Notes: generated from the sequence alone by a model not told the origin. Shown: positions 54,024 to 63,219, counted from the first letter of the stretch. The stretch is 64,000 nucleotides of DNA from SFDP01 sp051891855 (GCA_051891855.1 JBJFFP010000070.1:21826-85825); one strand, 5' to 3'. Numbers and translations: made by a program.

Positions 54024-54800
54024 TCAACTTTTTTTTACTTTTATTCTAAATTCTATCCAATTTCTTCCCTTCCTCTCCTTATTTTCAAAAATAACCTTAC
54101 AGTCCCATTCCTCACACAATTTTCTGACCCGATATAATCCTAATCCGCGTCCTTCACCTTTGCTGCCAACCTCCTTATTAAACCATCCGATTATCTCCTC
54201 TAAAGAGATATAAGGAAATTGATTGCTAATACAAAAATAATAGAAATCTCCTTTTTCTTTTATGTACATTTCCAAGCCCTCACCTCCCCGAGAAGGTCGC
54301 TGTGCTTCTGCCGCATTATCCAATAAAATCCCAAGAAGCTCAATTATCACATATTCCGGTACTGCTAATTTTTCCAAAGCGGTATGAACCATACACTCTA
54401 TTTTTATTCCTTCTTCTTCGATTTCCTGAAGCTTTGCATACAAAAATCCTGCCAGCTGATGGTTGGATATCTTTAACAGGCAGCTGAATCTGTTGTCCGT
54501 TTCCAGTTTAGCACAATATTTTCTTTGAGCCTGGACCAGCTTTTCATATGTATGACAGGTATAGTGGGAAGAATGTATTGCCAGAAAATGATTTTTTATT
54601 CCATGCTGGAATATTCTTACCTCCTCCAATAATTCCTTATAGTTCTCCTGATTTTTTTCTGCCTGTTTTATCCTCTTCTCTTGTTGTGCAAGCCTCTCTT
54701 CTGCCTTCATCCATTTAAACCTCCACAGAAGGGTAAGCCAAATCAAGGGAAATACCGAAATAAATGTAAGTAAAACACTTTTCGTTTTTTTCCAAAGCAT
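54024..54800 (-). CDS. GHKL-type sensor kinase with single membrane segment
   Basis: 258 residues. One N-terminal hydrophobic segment (about 8-28), a coiled coil (about 32-60), an AgrC-like H box (RIFQHGIKNHFLAI, His near residue 67), and a GHKL ATPase with the N box ILLDNAAEAQ and a glycine loop GEGRGLGLYRVRKL. It lacks the multi-pass sensor domain of AgrC. The start at 54800 is supported by GGAGG eight bases upstream. It follows the LytTR regulator by about 66 bp. Confidence 0.85.
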   Translation of the reverse strand: MLWKKTKSVLLTFISVFPLIWLTLLWRFKWMKAEERLAQQEKRIKQAEKNQENYKELLEEVRIFQHGIKNHFLAIHSSHYTCHTYEKLVQAQRKYCAKLETDNRFSCLLKISNHQLAGFLYAKLQEIEEEGIKIECMVHTALEKLAVPEYVIIELLGILLDNAAEAQRPSRGGEGLEMYIKEKGDFYYFCISNQFPYISLEEIIGWFNKEVGSKGEGRGLGLYRVRKLCEEWDCKVIFENKERKGRNWIEFRIKVKKS

Positions 54801-54866
54801 TCTTCTTTCCCTCCGGTTCTTCCTCTTTTGTGACAAAAGACCTGCATTCAGCCGTAATTTTTCCTA

Positions 54867-55589
54867 TCATCTGAAAATATCTTTTAGTATTTTCTTATAC
54901 CTCATTCCGATTTCCACCCGATACATCCTGTCATTTAAACTGATTATTCCATTAGAAAAGTCAACATTATCCACATATTCCAATGCAATTACAGCTCTGC
55001 GGCTGCATTGAATGAAATCCTTATGCTCAGCATCGGCCAAAAAACGCTTCAAGGTAATATAGGGCAGGGAAACCTTCTTTCTATTATTTAAATAAAGCAG
55101 AAGGAATTGGCAGCTGCTCTCTGCATATACAATTTCTTCCTGTTTAAGGGAGATGATAATCCCCTCTTTACGATAATACAATCTTTTCTTCTTCGGTTTC
55201 ACTCCCGAATAGGTTAAGCAATACCTGATTTCTTCCTGAAGCTCCCTTGCATCAAAGGGTTTTTCAAAAAAGCGGTAGCAGTGTAGTTCTTCATAGGTAT
55301 ACAGCCTGCTGTCCTCTAGAGCAGTCACAAAAATAACCGGTGTAAAGCTGTATTTTCCCATTTTTCTTATCTGACTGACAAACTTAAGCCCGGATGAATC
55401 TGCCGGTTTGCCTGTATCCAAAATAATATCCACAATAAACAGGTCTATATCATTTTCCAGGGCACATCTGTAGCCTTCAGCCGGATGGGGAAAAGCAAAA
55501 ATAAGAGCCTTGATATCTATTTCATTGATCAAAGCCTTAAGGTGTTCTGCCGTAGCGAAATTGTCTTCTAAAATCAAAACCTTTTTCAA
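54867..55589 (-). CDS. LytTR response regulator
   Basis: 240 residues. Receiver domain with VLILEDN and the phospho-acceptor Asp in LFIVDIILDTG (about residue 55), then a C-terminal LytTR DNA-binding domain (about 135-240; KQEEIVYAESSCQFLLLYL, IQCSRRAVIALEYV, YRVEIGMRYKK). It should pair with the GHKL kinase just downstream. The start is TTG and overlaps the stop of the XRE gene by four bases, so translation is probably coupled. Similar to AgrA/LytR regulators of peptide signalling. Confidence 0.88.
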   Translation of the reverse strand: MKKVLILEDNFATAEHLKALINEIDIKALIFAFPHPAEGYRCALENDIDLFIVDIILDTGKPADSSGLKFVSQIRKMGKYSFTPVIFVTALEDSRLYTYEELHCYRFFEKPFDARELQEEIRYCLTYSGVKPKKKRLYYRKEGIIISLKQEEIVYAESSCQFLLLYLNNRKKVSLPYITLKRFLADAEHKDFIQCSRRAVIALEYVDNVDFSNGIISLNDRMYRVEIGMRYKKILKDIFR

Positions 55590-56290
55590 CCCTTATCCCC
55601 TATCTTTTCCAGCTTTTGCATAATTTCCATAACCAGGCCCCGACTGTCCGGCTTCATCAGCTCAAGGAGGCAGCAGATTTCACTGATTACTCCGTTTTTG
55701 TCCTTTAATATCAGGGAAAAGGGAATGTACAGCTGTGAGGACATCTTCCAGATTAGCTCACTGTCCGGCAGCAGCTTTCCCCTTTCCAGCTCCCTTAATT
55801 TTTTCAGGTCTACTCCCAGCTTCTCCGCCATATGAAACTGACTGAAGCCCTTATACTCCCTATACTTTTTAAATACCGTTTTTTCTCTATTCTCCGTTGC
55901 GACCAGATATCTGGCATAGTCGATAATCCGCTTATCCTCCATGCTTAAAGCCTTCTGTCTGCTGTTCGGTCTGACCACCAGCATGCATACCATTTCGTAA
56001 TAATTTAAAAGTTCTGCATATTGGTATTGGGCAAAAAAAGAAGCCTGATTTCGTTCTATCTTTCTTCCCGTAAATATATAGAAGGAGTCCAGTTCAGTCT
56101 CACACAGATATTTTGTTTCAAAAAAGCTCAGTCTTCGCCTTTCCTTTTCTGCCTTACTGTAGTGGTTTTCACTCATTTTCATTCTATCGGCCATTTGCTT
56201 CTGTGTTAATTTAAGCCTGATTCGCTCTTCTCTCAGTCGTTTAACAAAACATTGGTAGGTATTCTGACTCATAGGGCTGTATCTCATCAT
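55586..56290 (-). CDS. Regulator with two helix-turn-helix domains
   Basis: 234 residues. An XRE-type HTH lies at about 15-75 (LREERIRLKLTQKQMADRMK, MSENHYSKAEKERRRLSF). A second HTH-like domain lies at about 140-195 (YREYKGFSQFHMAEKLGVDLKKLRELERG). The middle contains conserved aromatic residues and no recognised ligand domain. Two DNA-binding modules in one chain are unusual; it may bind two sites or form part of a larger repressor. It is first in the regulator-LytTR-kinase group, which it overlaps by TTGA. The start codon is uncertain, as neither ATG (56290 or 56272) has a good ribosome site. Confidence 0.75.
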   Translation of the reverse strand: MMRYSPMSQNTYQCFVKRLREERIRLKLTQKQMADRMKMSENHYSKAEKERRRLSFFETKYLCETELDSFYIFTGRKIERNQASFFAQYQYAELLNYYEMVCMLVVRPNSRQKALSMEDKRIIDYARYLVATENREKTVFKKYREYKGFSQFHMAEKLGVDLKKLRELERGKLLPDSELIWKMSSQLYIPFSLILKDKNGVISEICCLLELMKPDSRGLVMEIMQKLEKIGDKG

Positions 56291-56658
56291 CTATCATCTG
56301 TATTTTACCTATTTTAATTGATTATTTTTACCTAAAATATACCTTATATCGCATATGGATAAAGTTTGCCGTTTTGTTCAACCTGTAAATTTTTTATTCC
56401 AATCCTTAATTCAAGCTTTCCTCTGTCCATTTTTTCCTTTTTTTAATCTTTCAATTAAAAAAATAACTATATTTAGTATTTGTATCATAATCCAACCACA
56501 TTTTCTGGTATTATATTATTGATTTAAACGGTGAATACACTATGGCAGTCATCTATCCCCTCTTTTTTCTGCCTTTCATACATTTTTTACTCATTTACTC
56601 TCTTCTTCCACATCCCACAAGGACTATTCTCTGACCGCCCATAGTTATCCTTTGGAAT
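56291..56658. other. AT-rich intergenic region with a possible 30-codon ORF
   Basis: About 370 bp with no clear gene. On the plus strand 56542-56634 reads as an ATG-started frame of 30 hydrophobic residues (MAVIYPLFFLPFIHFLLIYS...) ending in TGA, with GGTGA seven bases before the ATG. It is divergent from the double-HTH regulator. No strong promoter is visible. It could be a signalling peptide or chance; I make no gene call. Confidence 0.3.
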
Positions 56659-56707
56659 AAAAAAGCAATAGCCCGTTCATCCTCTATGAACGGGCTATTG
56701 CTTTTTT
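56659..56707. terminator. Terminator after the C39-like gene
   Basis: 22-bp perfect stem starting AAAAAAGCAATAGCCCG and ending CGGGCTATTGCTTTTTT around a CCTCT loop. A/T tails on both sides. Confidence 0.9.
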
Positions 56708-57311
56708 ATTGTTTTTTCACTATTCCTACCGCCATTTCATACTGTGCTCTGTGCCGCTCTTCCACAATATCCTTTGGATAAGGAATACATCCTCTATTCT
56801 CATGAGGGTCATTAAAATAATAGTTCTCCTCATCATATCCCACCAAAAGCAGGCAATGCTCATTGGAAATCCAAGTAAATCCCTCTCCTGACTCTGTCAG
56901 CAGCCATGACGGACCTATTACAGGCTCACGCATGTTGATACAGGCCCAGAAAATAACCGGCATATCCTGATTAATGTATTTAGCAATCAATTCCTCCATT
57001 GCCGTCCCGGTTTCATTCATCACTTCATAAGACTCACCTATGGCATCCTTAAGTGCATTAACGATAACAGGAGCATAACAGCCGAAGGAGTCCTTATCAT
57101 AAGGACTCCCGCAAAATACCTGATTGGGATCAGGACCATATATTTTTCCTTCTCTACTGATAAAATCACCCTTTTTCAGATATTTGGCTATAAATTCCTC
57201 TACCGAAATATCGTAGCCCAGAAACTGCAGCAGCATTACCGTAGATACACTTTCACATCCGGTAGGATATTTTTCACTTTGATTAATATAGGGTACTTGA
57301 ATAATCTTCAT
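56706..57311 (-). CDS. C39-family peptidase-like protein
   Basis: 201 residues. N-terminal QVPYINQSEKYPTGCESVS with the catalytic Cys (about residue 19), then VMLLQFLGYDISVEEFI and a C-terminal HCLLLVGYDEENYYFNDPH with the His and Asp/Asn of a papain-like triad. Matches C39-like (Peptidase_C39_2) proteins. No signal peptide or ABC transporter domain, so it is a stand-alone cytosolic protein or activity. The chosen ATG at 57311 lies two bases after the stop of the NhaC gene; the frame upstream continues into that gene and is not used. Confidence 0.82.
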   Translation of the reverse strand: MKIIQVPYINQSEKYPTGCESVSTVMLLQFLGYDISVEEFIAKYLKKGDFISREGKIYGPDPNQVFCGSPYDKDSFGCYAPVIVNALKDAIGESYEVMNETGTAMEELIAKYINQDMPVIFWACINMREPVIGPSWLLTESGEGFTWISNEHCLLLVGYDEENYYFNDPHENRGCIPYPKDIVEERHRAQYEMAVGIVKKQ

Positions 57312-57313
57312 CC

Positions 57314-58828
57314 TCAGTTCCTGCTTTTCTCTTTTAAGAAATAGCGCATTGCCGTTAATACCACTAACAGTAAAATCAGACTTACCGGCAGTACAATCAG
57401 CCAGTTCTGCACCAATCCCGCCAGTAAATAACCCACTATACATACCCCTACAACCACGAAAGCATACTGCATCTGCGTAGAAACATGGTTAATATGATTA
57501 CTCTGTGCGCCGGCAGAGGACATAACCGTTGTATCGGAAATCGGGGATATGTGGTCACCGCATACCGCACCTGCCAGAACCGCCGAAATGGAAATAATCA
57601 TCATCTCCAGATTACCGCTGTCAAATAATACAGTTACAATGGGAATTAAGATGGCGAAGGTTCCCCAGCTGGTTCCTGTGGAAAAAGCAAGGAAAATTGC
57701 CACACAGAACATAATCACCGGTACCAGCATATTGGCTGCTGCCTGATTTCCCACCATACCTTCCACAAAGGCGGCAATTCCCAACAGATCACCTATTCCC
57801 TTTAAGGACCAGGCAAAAATCAGAATGGTACAGGCCGGAACCATCAGCTTAAAGCCTTCTGCCAGACTGTCCATAAAGCTCTTAAAGGTAATGACCTTTC
57901 GGGGTAAATACCATACTGCACAGAAGAGCACCGTAATGGTGGTGGCAAAAATCAGACTGGTTTCCGCATCACAGCCGGAAAAAGCCGTAATAATATCGGT
58001 TGCCCCATCCTGATAACCGGTATAAATCATTGCTCCTACTGCACTCACAATCAATAAGGCTACAGGAAGAACCAGATCAATCACTTTTCCGTTATGATGT
58101 CCCTCTTCCTCCTTAATCTGATCAAATTCTTCTTTTCCGCTGGTAAATAAATCTCCCTTAGCTGCATTTTGCTCATGCCGCTTCATCAGCCCGAAATCCC
58201 AACCACTGATACAGATATAGGCTACCATGGCCAGACTGAGCAAGGCATAAAGATTATAGGGAATGGTATTTAAAAACAGCTGAAAGCCGGTGATTCCCGC
58301 ATCCTCAGGCACATAGGAGTTTACTGCCGCTGCCCAGCTGGAGATTGGGGCAATGATGCAGACCGGAGCTGCGGTGGCATCAATAATATACGCCAGCTTT
58401 GCACGGGAAATTTTATAACGATCCGTAACCGGACGCATTACGCTACCTACCGTTAAGCAGTTAAAATAATCATCTACAAAAATCAAAATCCCCAGACCCA
58501 TGGTTGCCAGGGAAGCACTCCTTTTGGATTTAATTCTCTCTCCTGCCCATCTTCCGTAAGCGGCAGAACCACCCGATTTTGCCATCAGCACAATTATCAT
58601 GCCCAATAAAATATCGAAAATCAGAATATTCAGATTCATACTGCTTTTCATCACATCAAAAAAGGTGATGAAGCTTTCCCAGGGGTGGAAGCCGGTATAC
58701 ATTACCGCTCCAACTGCCACTCCCAGAAAAAGAGAGCTGTAAACCTCTTTAGTAATCAGTGCCAGCACGATTGCCAGAATCGGCGGCAGCAGGGACCAGA
58801 CAGTCCCGATAAACATTGACCCATCCAT
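57314..58828 (-). CDS. NhaC-type Na+/H+ antiporter family transporter
   Basis: 504 residues with about ten to twelve hydrophobic segments. NhaC-family features are visible: IVLALITKEVYSSLFLGVAVG, VDDYFNCLTVGSVMRPVTD (a conserved charged loop) and STGTSWGTFAILIPIV, followed by VCGDHISPISDTTVMSSAG. The family includes Na+/H+ antiporters and substrate exchangers such as malate-lactate or amino-acid antiporters, so the substrate is open. AGGAG is eight bases before the ATG at 58828. It overlaps nearly with the C39-like gene and is probably co-transcribed with it. Confidence 0.88.
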   Translation of the reverse strand: MDGSMFIGTVWSLLPPILAIVLALITKEVYSSLFLGVAVGAVMYTGFHPWESFITFFDVMKSSMNLNILIFDILLGMIIVLMAKSGGSAAYGRWAGERIKSKRSASLATMGLGILIFVDDYFNCLTVGSVMRPVTDRYKISRAKLAYIIDATAAPVCIIAPISSWAAAVNSYVPEDAGITGFQLFLNTIPYNLYALLSLAMVAYICISGWDFGLMKRHEQNAAKGDLFTSGKEEFDQIKEEEGHHNGKVIDLVLPVALLIVSAVGAMIYTGYQDGATDIITAFSGCDAETSLIFATTITVLFCAVWYLPRKVITFKSFMDSLAEGFKLMVPACTILIFAWSLKGIGDLLGIAAFVEGMVGNQAAANMLVPVIMFCVAIFLAFSTGTSWGTFAILIPIVTVLFDSGNLEMMIISISAVLAGAVCGDHISPISDTTVMSSAGAQSNHINHVSTQMQYAFVVVGVCIVGYLLAGLVQNWLIVLPVSLILLLVVLTAMRYFLKEKSRN

Positions 58829-58915
58829 TAGAAATATCTCCTTTGTATACATTTTTCTTTCTTATATTACCACATTACCGCAGAAAAGAAAGAAAAAAAT
58901 AAATTTTCTCTCTTC

Positions 58916-59419
58916 TCAATAGCTCCTAATCCTGTCGTTTTCATCATCTACAGTCTTTTCAATTTTTTGAATCCTTACAAAGTAGCTGTATGCATCATTT
59001 ACTTTTACCTGTACGCGATCCCCCTCTTTATGCTTCATCAATGCTTTCCCCAGGGGAGACTCGATGCTGATAAAATTATTCAGGGAATCCCCTCTCACCG
59101 TTGTCACAATTTTGAATGTCTCCACCGTTTCCTCTTCCTCAAAAAATACGGTAACGGTATTGTTCATACCCACCTCATCCTCTTTGGACGTATCCTCGAT
59201 GACCTGGGCAGTCTTAATCATTCTTTCCAGATAACGAATCCTGCTTTCGTTCTGATTCTTTGCCTTCTTTGCCGCATGATATTCAAAATTCTCGCTTAAA
59301 TCACCGTGGGCCCTGGTCTCCTTTACCTCCTCCAGAAGCATCTTTCTCAGCTCCAGCTTACGATAGTCGATTTCCTTTTGCATTTTATCAATATCGGACT
59401 GCGTTAATTTGTCATGCAT
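58916..59419 (-). CDS. greA: Transcription elongation factor GreA
   Basis: 167 residues, typical length. An N-terminal antiparallel coiled coil reaching into the RNA-polymerase secondary channel carries the catalytic tip acids in GDLSENFEYHAAKKAKNQNE. The C-terminal globular FKBP-like domain has SPLGKALMKHKEGDRVQVKV. It stimulates cleavage of backtracked transcripts. AAAGGAG precedes the ATG. Its neighbours are unrelated regulatory genes. Confidence 0.95.
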   Translation of the reverse strand: MHDKLTQSDIDKMQKEIDYRKLELRKMLLEEVKETRAHGDLSENFEYHAAKKAKNQNESRIRYLERMIKTAQVIEDTSKEDEVGMNNTVTVFFEEEETVETFKIVTTVRGDSLNNFISIESPLGKALMKHKEGDRVQVKVNDAYSYFVRIQKIEKTVDDENDRIRSY

Positions 59420-59472
59420 AATTTCTTCTCCTTTTCCTGCTCCTGCTTTTTTAAGTCTGTTGTTTTCAATTC

Positions 59473-60102
59473 TTAATCTATATTTACCACTATACCCCTT
59501 ACCCTTGCTTCAATGGCCAACTCCGTTCTGTTGTCGAAGCCTGTTTTGTCCAGCATATGCTGAATATGTGTCTTTACAGTGTTTATGGTAATATCCAGCC
59601 TTTGTGCAATTTCAGCATTAGACATGCCTGTAGTCATCAGTCGCAGCACCTCCAGCTCCCGCTCGGTAAAGTCTTCACTTTTTACCAGTCCCAGAAACAC
59701 TCTGGGAGGTGTGTCGGGATAAACCGATTCACCGGCCACCGTCCGATCCAGAATATTCAAAATTGTTTCCTGTGCCGCTTCTTTGTACCAGAAGCTTTCT
59801 ATTCCGATTTTTCTGGCACGTTTCATCCATGAAGCCTCTGCCATAGAGGTGACGGCCACAATTTTAATCTCCGGCCTGACCTGTTTTATTTTCTCTGCGG
59901 CATCCAGACCGTTGGAGCCATCATTCATCAGGATATCCATAATGATAAGGTCCACCGGCGTATGAAGAATAAAGGGTTCGGAGAAGGCTGCCGATGCCAC
60001 CGTTCCGGCAAGCTCATAGTTACTACCGTAATTCAGATACAATTCAAAAAGCTGTCTGGCCATCAGCTGATCGTCAACAATCAGGACCCGTGTTTTTGCC
60101 AT
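59473..60102 (-). CDS. NarL/FixJ-family response regulator
   Basis: 209 residues. Receiver domain VLIVDDQLMARQLF, acceptor Asp in LIIMDILMNDGSNGLDAAE (about residue 57), then a LuxR-type HTH: TERELEVLRLMTTGMSNAEI and INTVKTHIQHMLDKTGF. GGGAGGAAAGTCA precedes the ATG. It overlaps the end of the kinase gene by 22 bp, which implies one transcript and a cognate pair. Confidence 0.92.
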   Translation of the reverse strand: MAKTRVLIVDDQLMARQLFELYLNYGSNYELAGTVASAAFSEPFILHTPVDLIIMDILMNDGSNGLDAAEKIKQVRPEIKIVAVTSMAEASWMKRARKIGIESFWYKEAAQETILNILDRTVAGESVYPDTPPRVFLGLVKSEDFTERELEVLRLMTTGMSNAEIAQRLDITINTVKTHIQHMLDKTGFDNRTELAIEARVRGIVVNID

Positions 60103-61367
60103 TGACTTTCCTCCCTTATCACAAACTCTATCCGCAGCAGGAATCTGGGGGCACTTTCAATCTTTAGGCCGCCTCCCGCACCCTCCACAATATTGCGGAG
60201 ATTCTTAAGCCCTCCACCTTCCCGGATCGTCCCTTTCGGTATTTTTCCATTATTGGTAAACTGTGCTGTGAGCAATGTTTCTTTCCTCTCCACAACCACA
60301 TCCAGGCGGTCTCCCTGTGCGTGTTTTGCCGTATTGGTCAAACACTCATGAATGGCTGCAAGGATGGCTGTTTTCTGCTGCACATTTTCAGGGAGCTCTC
60401 CGGAAATATTCAGCTGAATATGCAGGGATTGTGCCGTCTTTTCCAACAGATCCCACTCCCCTGCCGGTGCTGTTTCCTTTTTCATCACGGAAATAACATA
60501 ACGCCACAAAAGCAGCAGGTTTTTGCGCTCCCTCTTCGCCTGCTCCTGGGCCAGATAGGCGCGAAAAGCCAGCAGTGCCCTTCCTACATCATCATGTACC
60601 CTGATCTTTGCCTCAAGCAATTCTTTTTCTGCCGTAAAATAGATCATATCCCGGCTGAATTGGTGCAGTCTTTCATTCACCCGGTTTAACTGCTCATAAC
60701 GCTGCTTAAGCTCTCTGCTAAGCTGATACTGCCGGGTAACGTCACAGGCAATCAGCTCACATACCTCTTCCTGTTTCATCTTCAGTAGATTTTGGCTAAA
60801 TTCCCACACCTTCTCTCCCGCCGTTTTTACCAGAACAGTGGATTTAGCAGCTGTGATTTCTTCTTTTACCCTTTCCAGACTTTCTAAAAACTGTTTTGCA
60901 TTCAAAATTTCCGTACCAAACAGCTCACTGCTGATTTCATTCATCTGTTTATTGACCAGAATCGGTCTTCCGTCAGGTAAAAAGAAACATACTCCGTCGG
61001 GTAAGGCATCCAGACTCTCCTTGATGGCTGCCGGTGTGAGCTGCTGCTTTTTCCTGCGTACCATCCCTTTATACATGACTGCTTCCGCAGCTGCAGCCAA
61101 TAGCAACAGCAACACCGGTACTCCCATCGGCAGCTTCCCTAACCAATAGGAAAGTCCATTGGAAAAATCTCCATAAATATCCACAAAACCCTGTAGTAAT
61201 AAAAACAGACAAAGGGTAAGGCAGGCTGCCAGCACTCTTTCCTTTTTCTCTCCTGTCTGTGATACGCAAAAAACAATCAGCAGATAGATTGCAACAATCA
61301 GCAGAAGAAGGGTAAGGGTTCCGCAAAGGCTTTGTCCCATCAGCGTCATTTCTCTGTAAAGGCTCAT
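60081..61367 (-). CDS. Sensor histidine kinase, DesK/HisKA_3 type
   Basis: 428 residues. Three or so membrane segments in the first 115 residues, then a PAS-like segment (ALPDGVCFFLPDGRPILVNK), a HisKA_3 dimerisation domain with the phospho-acceptor His in RVHDDVGRALLAFRAYL (about residue 270), and a HATPase domain with HECLTNTAKHA (N box) and NNGKIPKGTIREGGGLKNL (G loop). Functional motifs are intact. It overlaps the 7TM kinase by four bases and the response regulator by 22 bp, so the three genes form one operon. Confidence 0.9.
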   Translation of the reverse strand: MSLYREMTLMGQSLCGTLTLLLLIVAIYLLIVFCVSQTGEKKERVLAACLTLCLFLLLQGFVDIYGDFSNGLSYWLGKLPMGVPVLLLLLAAAAEAVMYKGMVRRKKQQLTPAAIKESLDALPDGVCFFLPDGRPILVNKQMNEISSELFGTEILNAKQFLESLERVKEEITAAKSTVLVKTAGEKVWEFSQNLLKMKQEEVCELIACDVTRQYQLSRELKQRYEQLNRVNERLHQFSRDMIYFTAEKELLEAKIRVHDDVGRALLAFRAYLAQEQAKRERKNLLLLWRYVISVMKKETAPAGEWDLLEKTAQSLHIQLNISGELPENVQQKTAILAAIHECLTNTAKHAQGDRLDVVVERKETLLTAQFTNNGKIPKGTIREGGGLKNLRNIVEGAGGGLKIESAPRFLLRIEFVIREESQWQKHGS

Positions 61368-63034
61368 CTCTCTCCACCTCCTGACGACAGGGAAAGAGTA
61401 ATATACTGGGTCTTCCCATCCTTTTCTATTTTAAGTATACCGCCATGCCTTTCTACTTTTTCCACCATACAGGCTTTAGACAGCAGCTTTCGTGGTGAAT
61501 GAAATTCCATCCGCAGGCATAGTTTTTCACCATTCAGCTCCAAATGTACCAGTATTGCACCTGTATCGGGAAGTGCGGCCTCCAATGCGGCTTCAAACAA
61601 TTGATAGGTCAGAAGCACCACTTCTCCGGAAAGCTTCCCGGCTCCGCAATAAGAACCATACGTCTTAATTCCGTAAAATTGTACGTATTCCAGGGATTCC
61701 GTAAGTGCTCTCCTAAGCTCATCACTGTGGATATATCTGCTCTGATGGGACAGCAACAGCAGATTGGAATGCCGCTTAATATAAACGTTTAGGATGCAGG
61801 CATATTTCATCCTCTTTTCAAAGTCTGCTTCTTCCCGGGGAAGGGTATCCAGAATCTCACTGAGCTCTTCAATCTGTTTTTTTACACTTCTTGCCAGATG
61901 GCTATAGAGCTTGTTCTGCTCCTCAATGCGCAGACGTTTTTCCCGTATTCGGTTTTCCGCTTCCAGCATGGTATTTTCTTCTGCCAATACATCCCCCAGC
62001 TCTTCCAGCTCTTTGTTTAACCGATTTATCTGGGAAATATCTCTTGTCCAGTATCCATATCCCGCCTGTATGGCATGGCTTTGCAGACTGATTTGGTTAT
62101 CCTTCAGAAGAACCTCCCCATTCTGTGCCCGTCTGATCTGTTGGGGTGTTACCTCCAGACTTTTTTCAGAACGGAAGCAAATCTCATCTCTGTAGTCCAT
62201 GATGCCCGCCCCAATGGTGGAAGCATTCCACAATTCCCCATAGCAGTCATTGGATGGAATCAGATGGACCAAAATCAGGCTTTCCACAAATACTGCATAA
62301 ATTAGGCAGCAAATTTCCGGTACCCTATACATAAACAGTATTTCTCGATTTACCTTCAACAAAAAGGAGAAAAAAAGAAAAAAAGCCATCCCTATAGGAA
62401 TCAGTGGAATCCATATTTTTTTTCGATTCACTGCCACTCTACACCGAACAAAGGTAAGGATCAGACTGGCAACCATAAGAACGGCCACCCAAAGCATGGC
62501 AATGTAGTAGAAGGGGCCGTATGTATAGTCATCAACCCAGTTTTTTCTGGCACCAGAAAAGCGAAAAGCCAGTTGGTGAAGGTCATTGGTCAGTATCATG
62601 ATAACAATCCCCAGAGCAGGCAGATAGAGTAGCTTCCAGCGCCTGTCTATAGGGTGATCGTAATATCTCCCCACATGAAGTACGGAAAGGAATGCCAGCA
62701 GTACCCCTAAGGTCTGGGGAACATAGTACAGATACCATGCATACCTTAGAAAATCATGCTCCCTGGGAATAAATTCATATTTGATTGTCCTGAGTGTCAT
62801 CCAGAAAATAATTAAGGCTGCCGTAGCCATGAGATTACGCCGTATTTCCGATTGTACCAGCCGTCTTTTTAGCTGATACAGCCAGATTAAAGCCGCGGCG
62901 GTAAACAAGATAAAAATGATACCATTGGAAGAAAAGCTTCTGACTCTGTTTGCAAGCGGGCGAACCAGTCCTGCCAGCAACACAAGGATTATACATATGC
63001 AATTCAAAACCCTTGTTTCTCTACTGTTTTCCAT
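61364..63034 (-). CDS. 7TM-type sensor kinase-like protein with degenerate ATPase domain
   Basis: 556 residues. Seven or eight hydrophobic segments in residues 1-240 match the 'histidine kinase N-terminal 7TM' region. A PAS-like segment (MDYRDEICFRSEKSLEVTP) and a long coiled coil (about 310-380) follow. The C-terminus resembles a GHKL ATPase but the N box reads LFEAALEAAL (no Asn) and no DxGxG loop is evident, so catalysis is unlikely. It is probably a signal receptor that modulates the intact kinase encoded next. A start at 63034 is favoured by AAAGGA; an upstream start at 63073 is less likely. Confidence 0.85.
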   Translation of the reverse strand: MENSRETRVLNCICIILVLLAGLVRPLANRVRSFSSNGIIFILFTAAALIWLYQLKRRLVQSEIRRNLMATAALIIFWMTLRTIKYEFIPREHDFLRYAWYLYYVPQTLGVLLAFLSVLHVGRYYDHPIDRRWKLLYLPALGIVIMILTNDLHQLAFRFSGARKNWVDDYTYGPFYYIAMLWVAVLMVASLILTFVRCRVAVNRKKIWIPLIPIGMAFFLFFSFLLKVNREILFMYRVPEICCLIYAVFVESLILVHLIPSNDCYGELWNASTIGAGIMDYRDEICFRSEKSLEVTPQQIRRAQNGEVLLKDNQISLQSHAIQAGYGYWTRDISQINRLNKELEELGDVLAEENTMLEAENRIREKRLRIEEQNKLYSHLARSVKKQIEELSEILDTLPREEADFEKRMKYACILNVYIKRHSNLLLLSHQSRYIHSDELRRALTESLEYVQFYGIKTYGSYCGAGKLSGEVVLLTYQLFEAALEAALPDTGAILVHLELNGEKLCLRMEFHSPRKLLSKACMVEKVERHGGILKIEKDGKTQYITLSLSSGGGER

Positions 63035-63170
63035 CCTACTTTTATCCTTTTCGTATTTCCACAAGCATATCATTTCCGGCGATAAACTTCAATGGCGGGG
63101 TGTTGGACACCAATTATGATTCTCTTACCGGAATTAATGATAGCCAGTAGAAAAATTTCCCTTAAACTAC

Positions 63171-63207
63171 AAAAAAGCCGTAAAATCTTTGATTTTACAG
63201 CTTTTTT
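63171..63207 (-). terminator. Terminator downstream of tRNA-Met
   Basis: Stem of 17 bp with one mismatch (AAAAAAGCCGTAAAATC / GATTTTACAGCTTTTTT) around a TTT loop, T-rich on both flanks. It ends the tRNA-Val/tRNA-Met transcript. Confidence 0.9.
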
Positions 63208-63219
63208 CAAAAATTATAA

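Noticed and set aside
56470..56520. Candidate promoter in the gap upstream of the double-HTH regulator
   Set aside because: AT-rich sequence gives several -10-like matches but no -35 at a sensible distance.
61891..62305. Plus-strand open frames opposite the 7TM kinase gene
   Set aside because: Antisense shadows of a clear coding frame; no ribosome site or family likeness.
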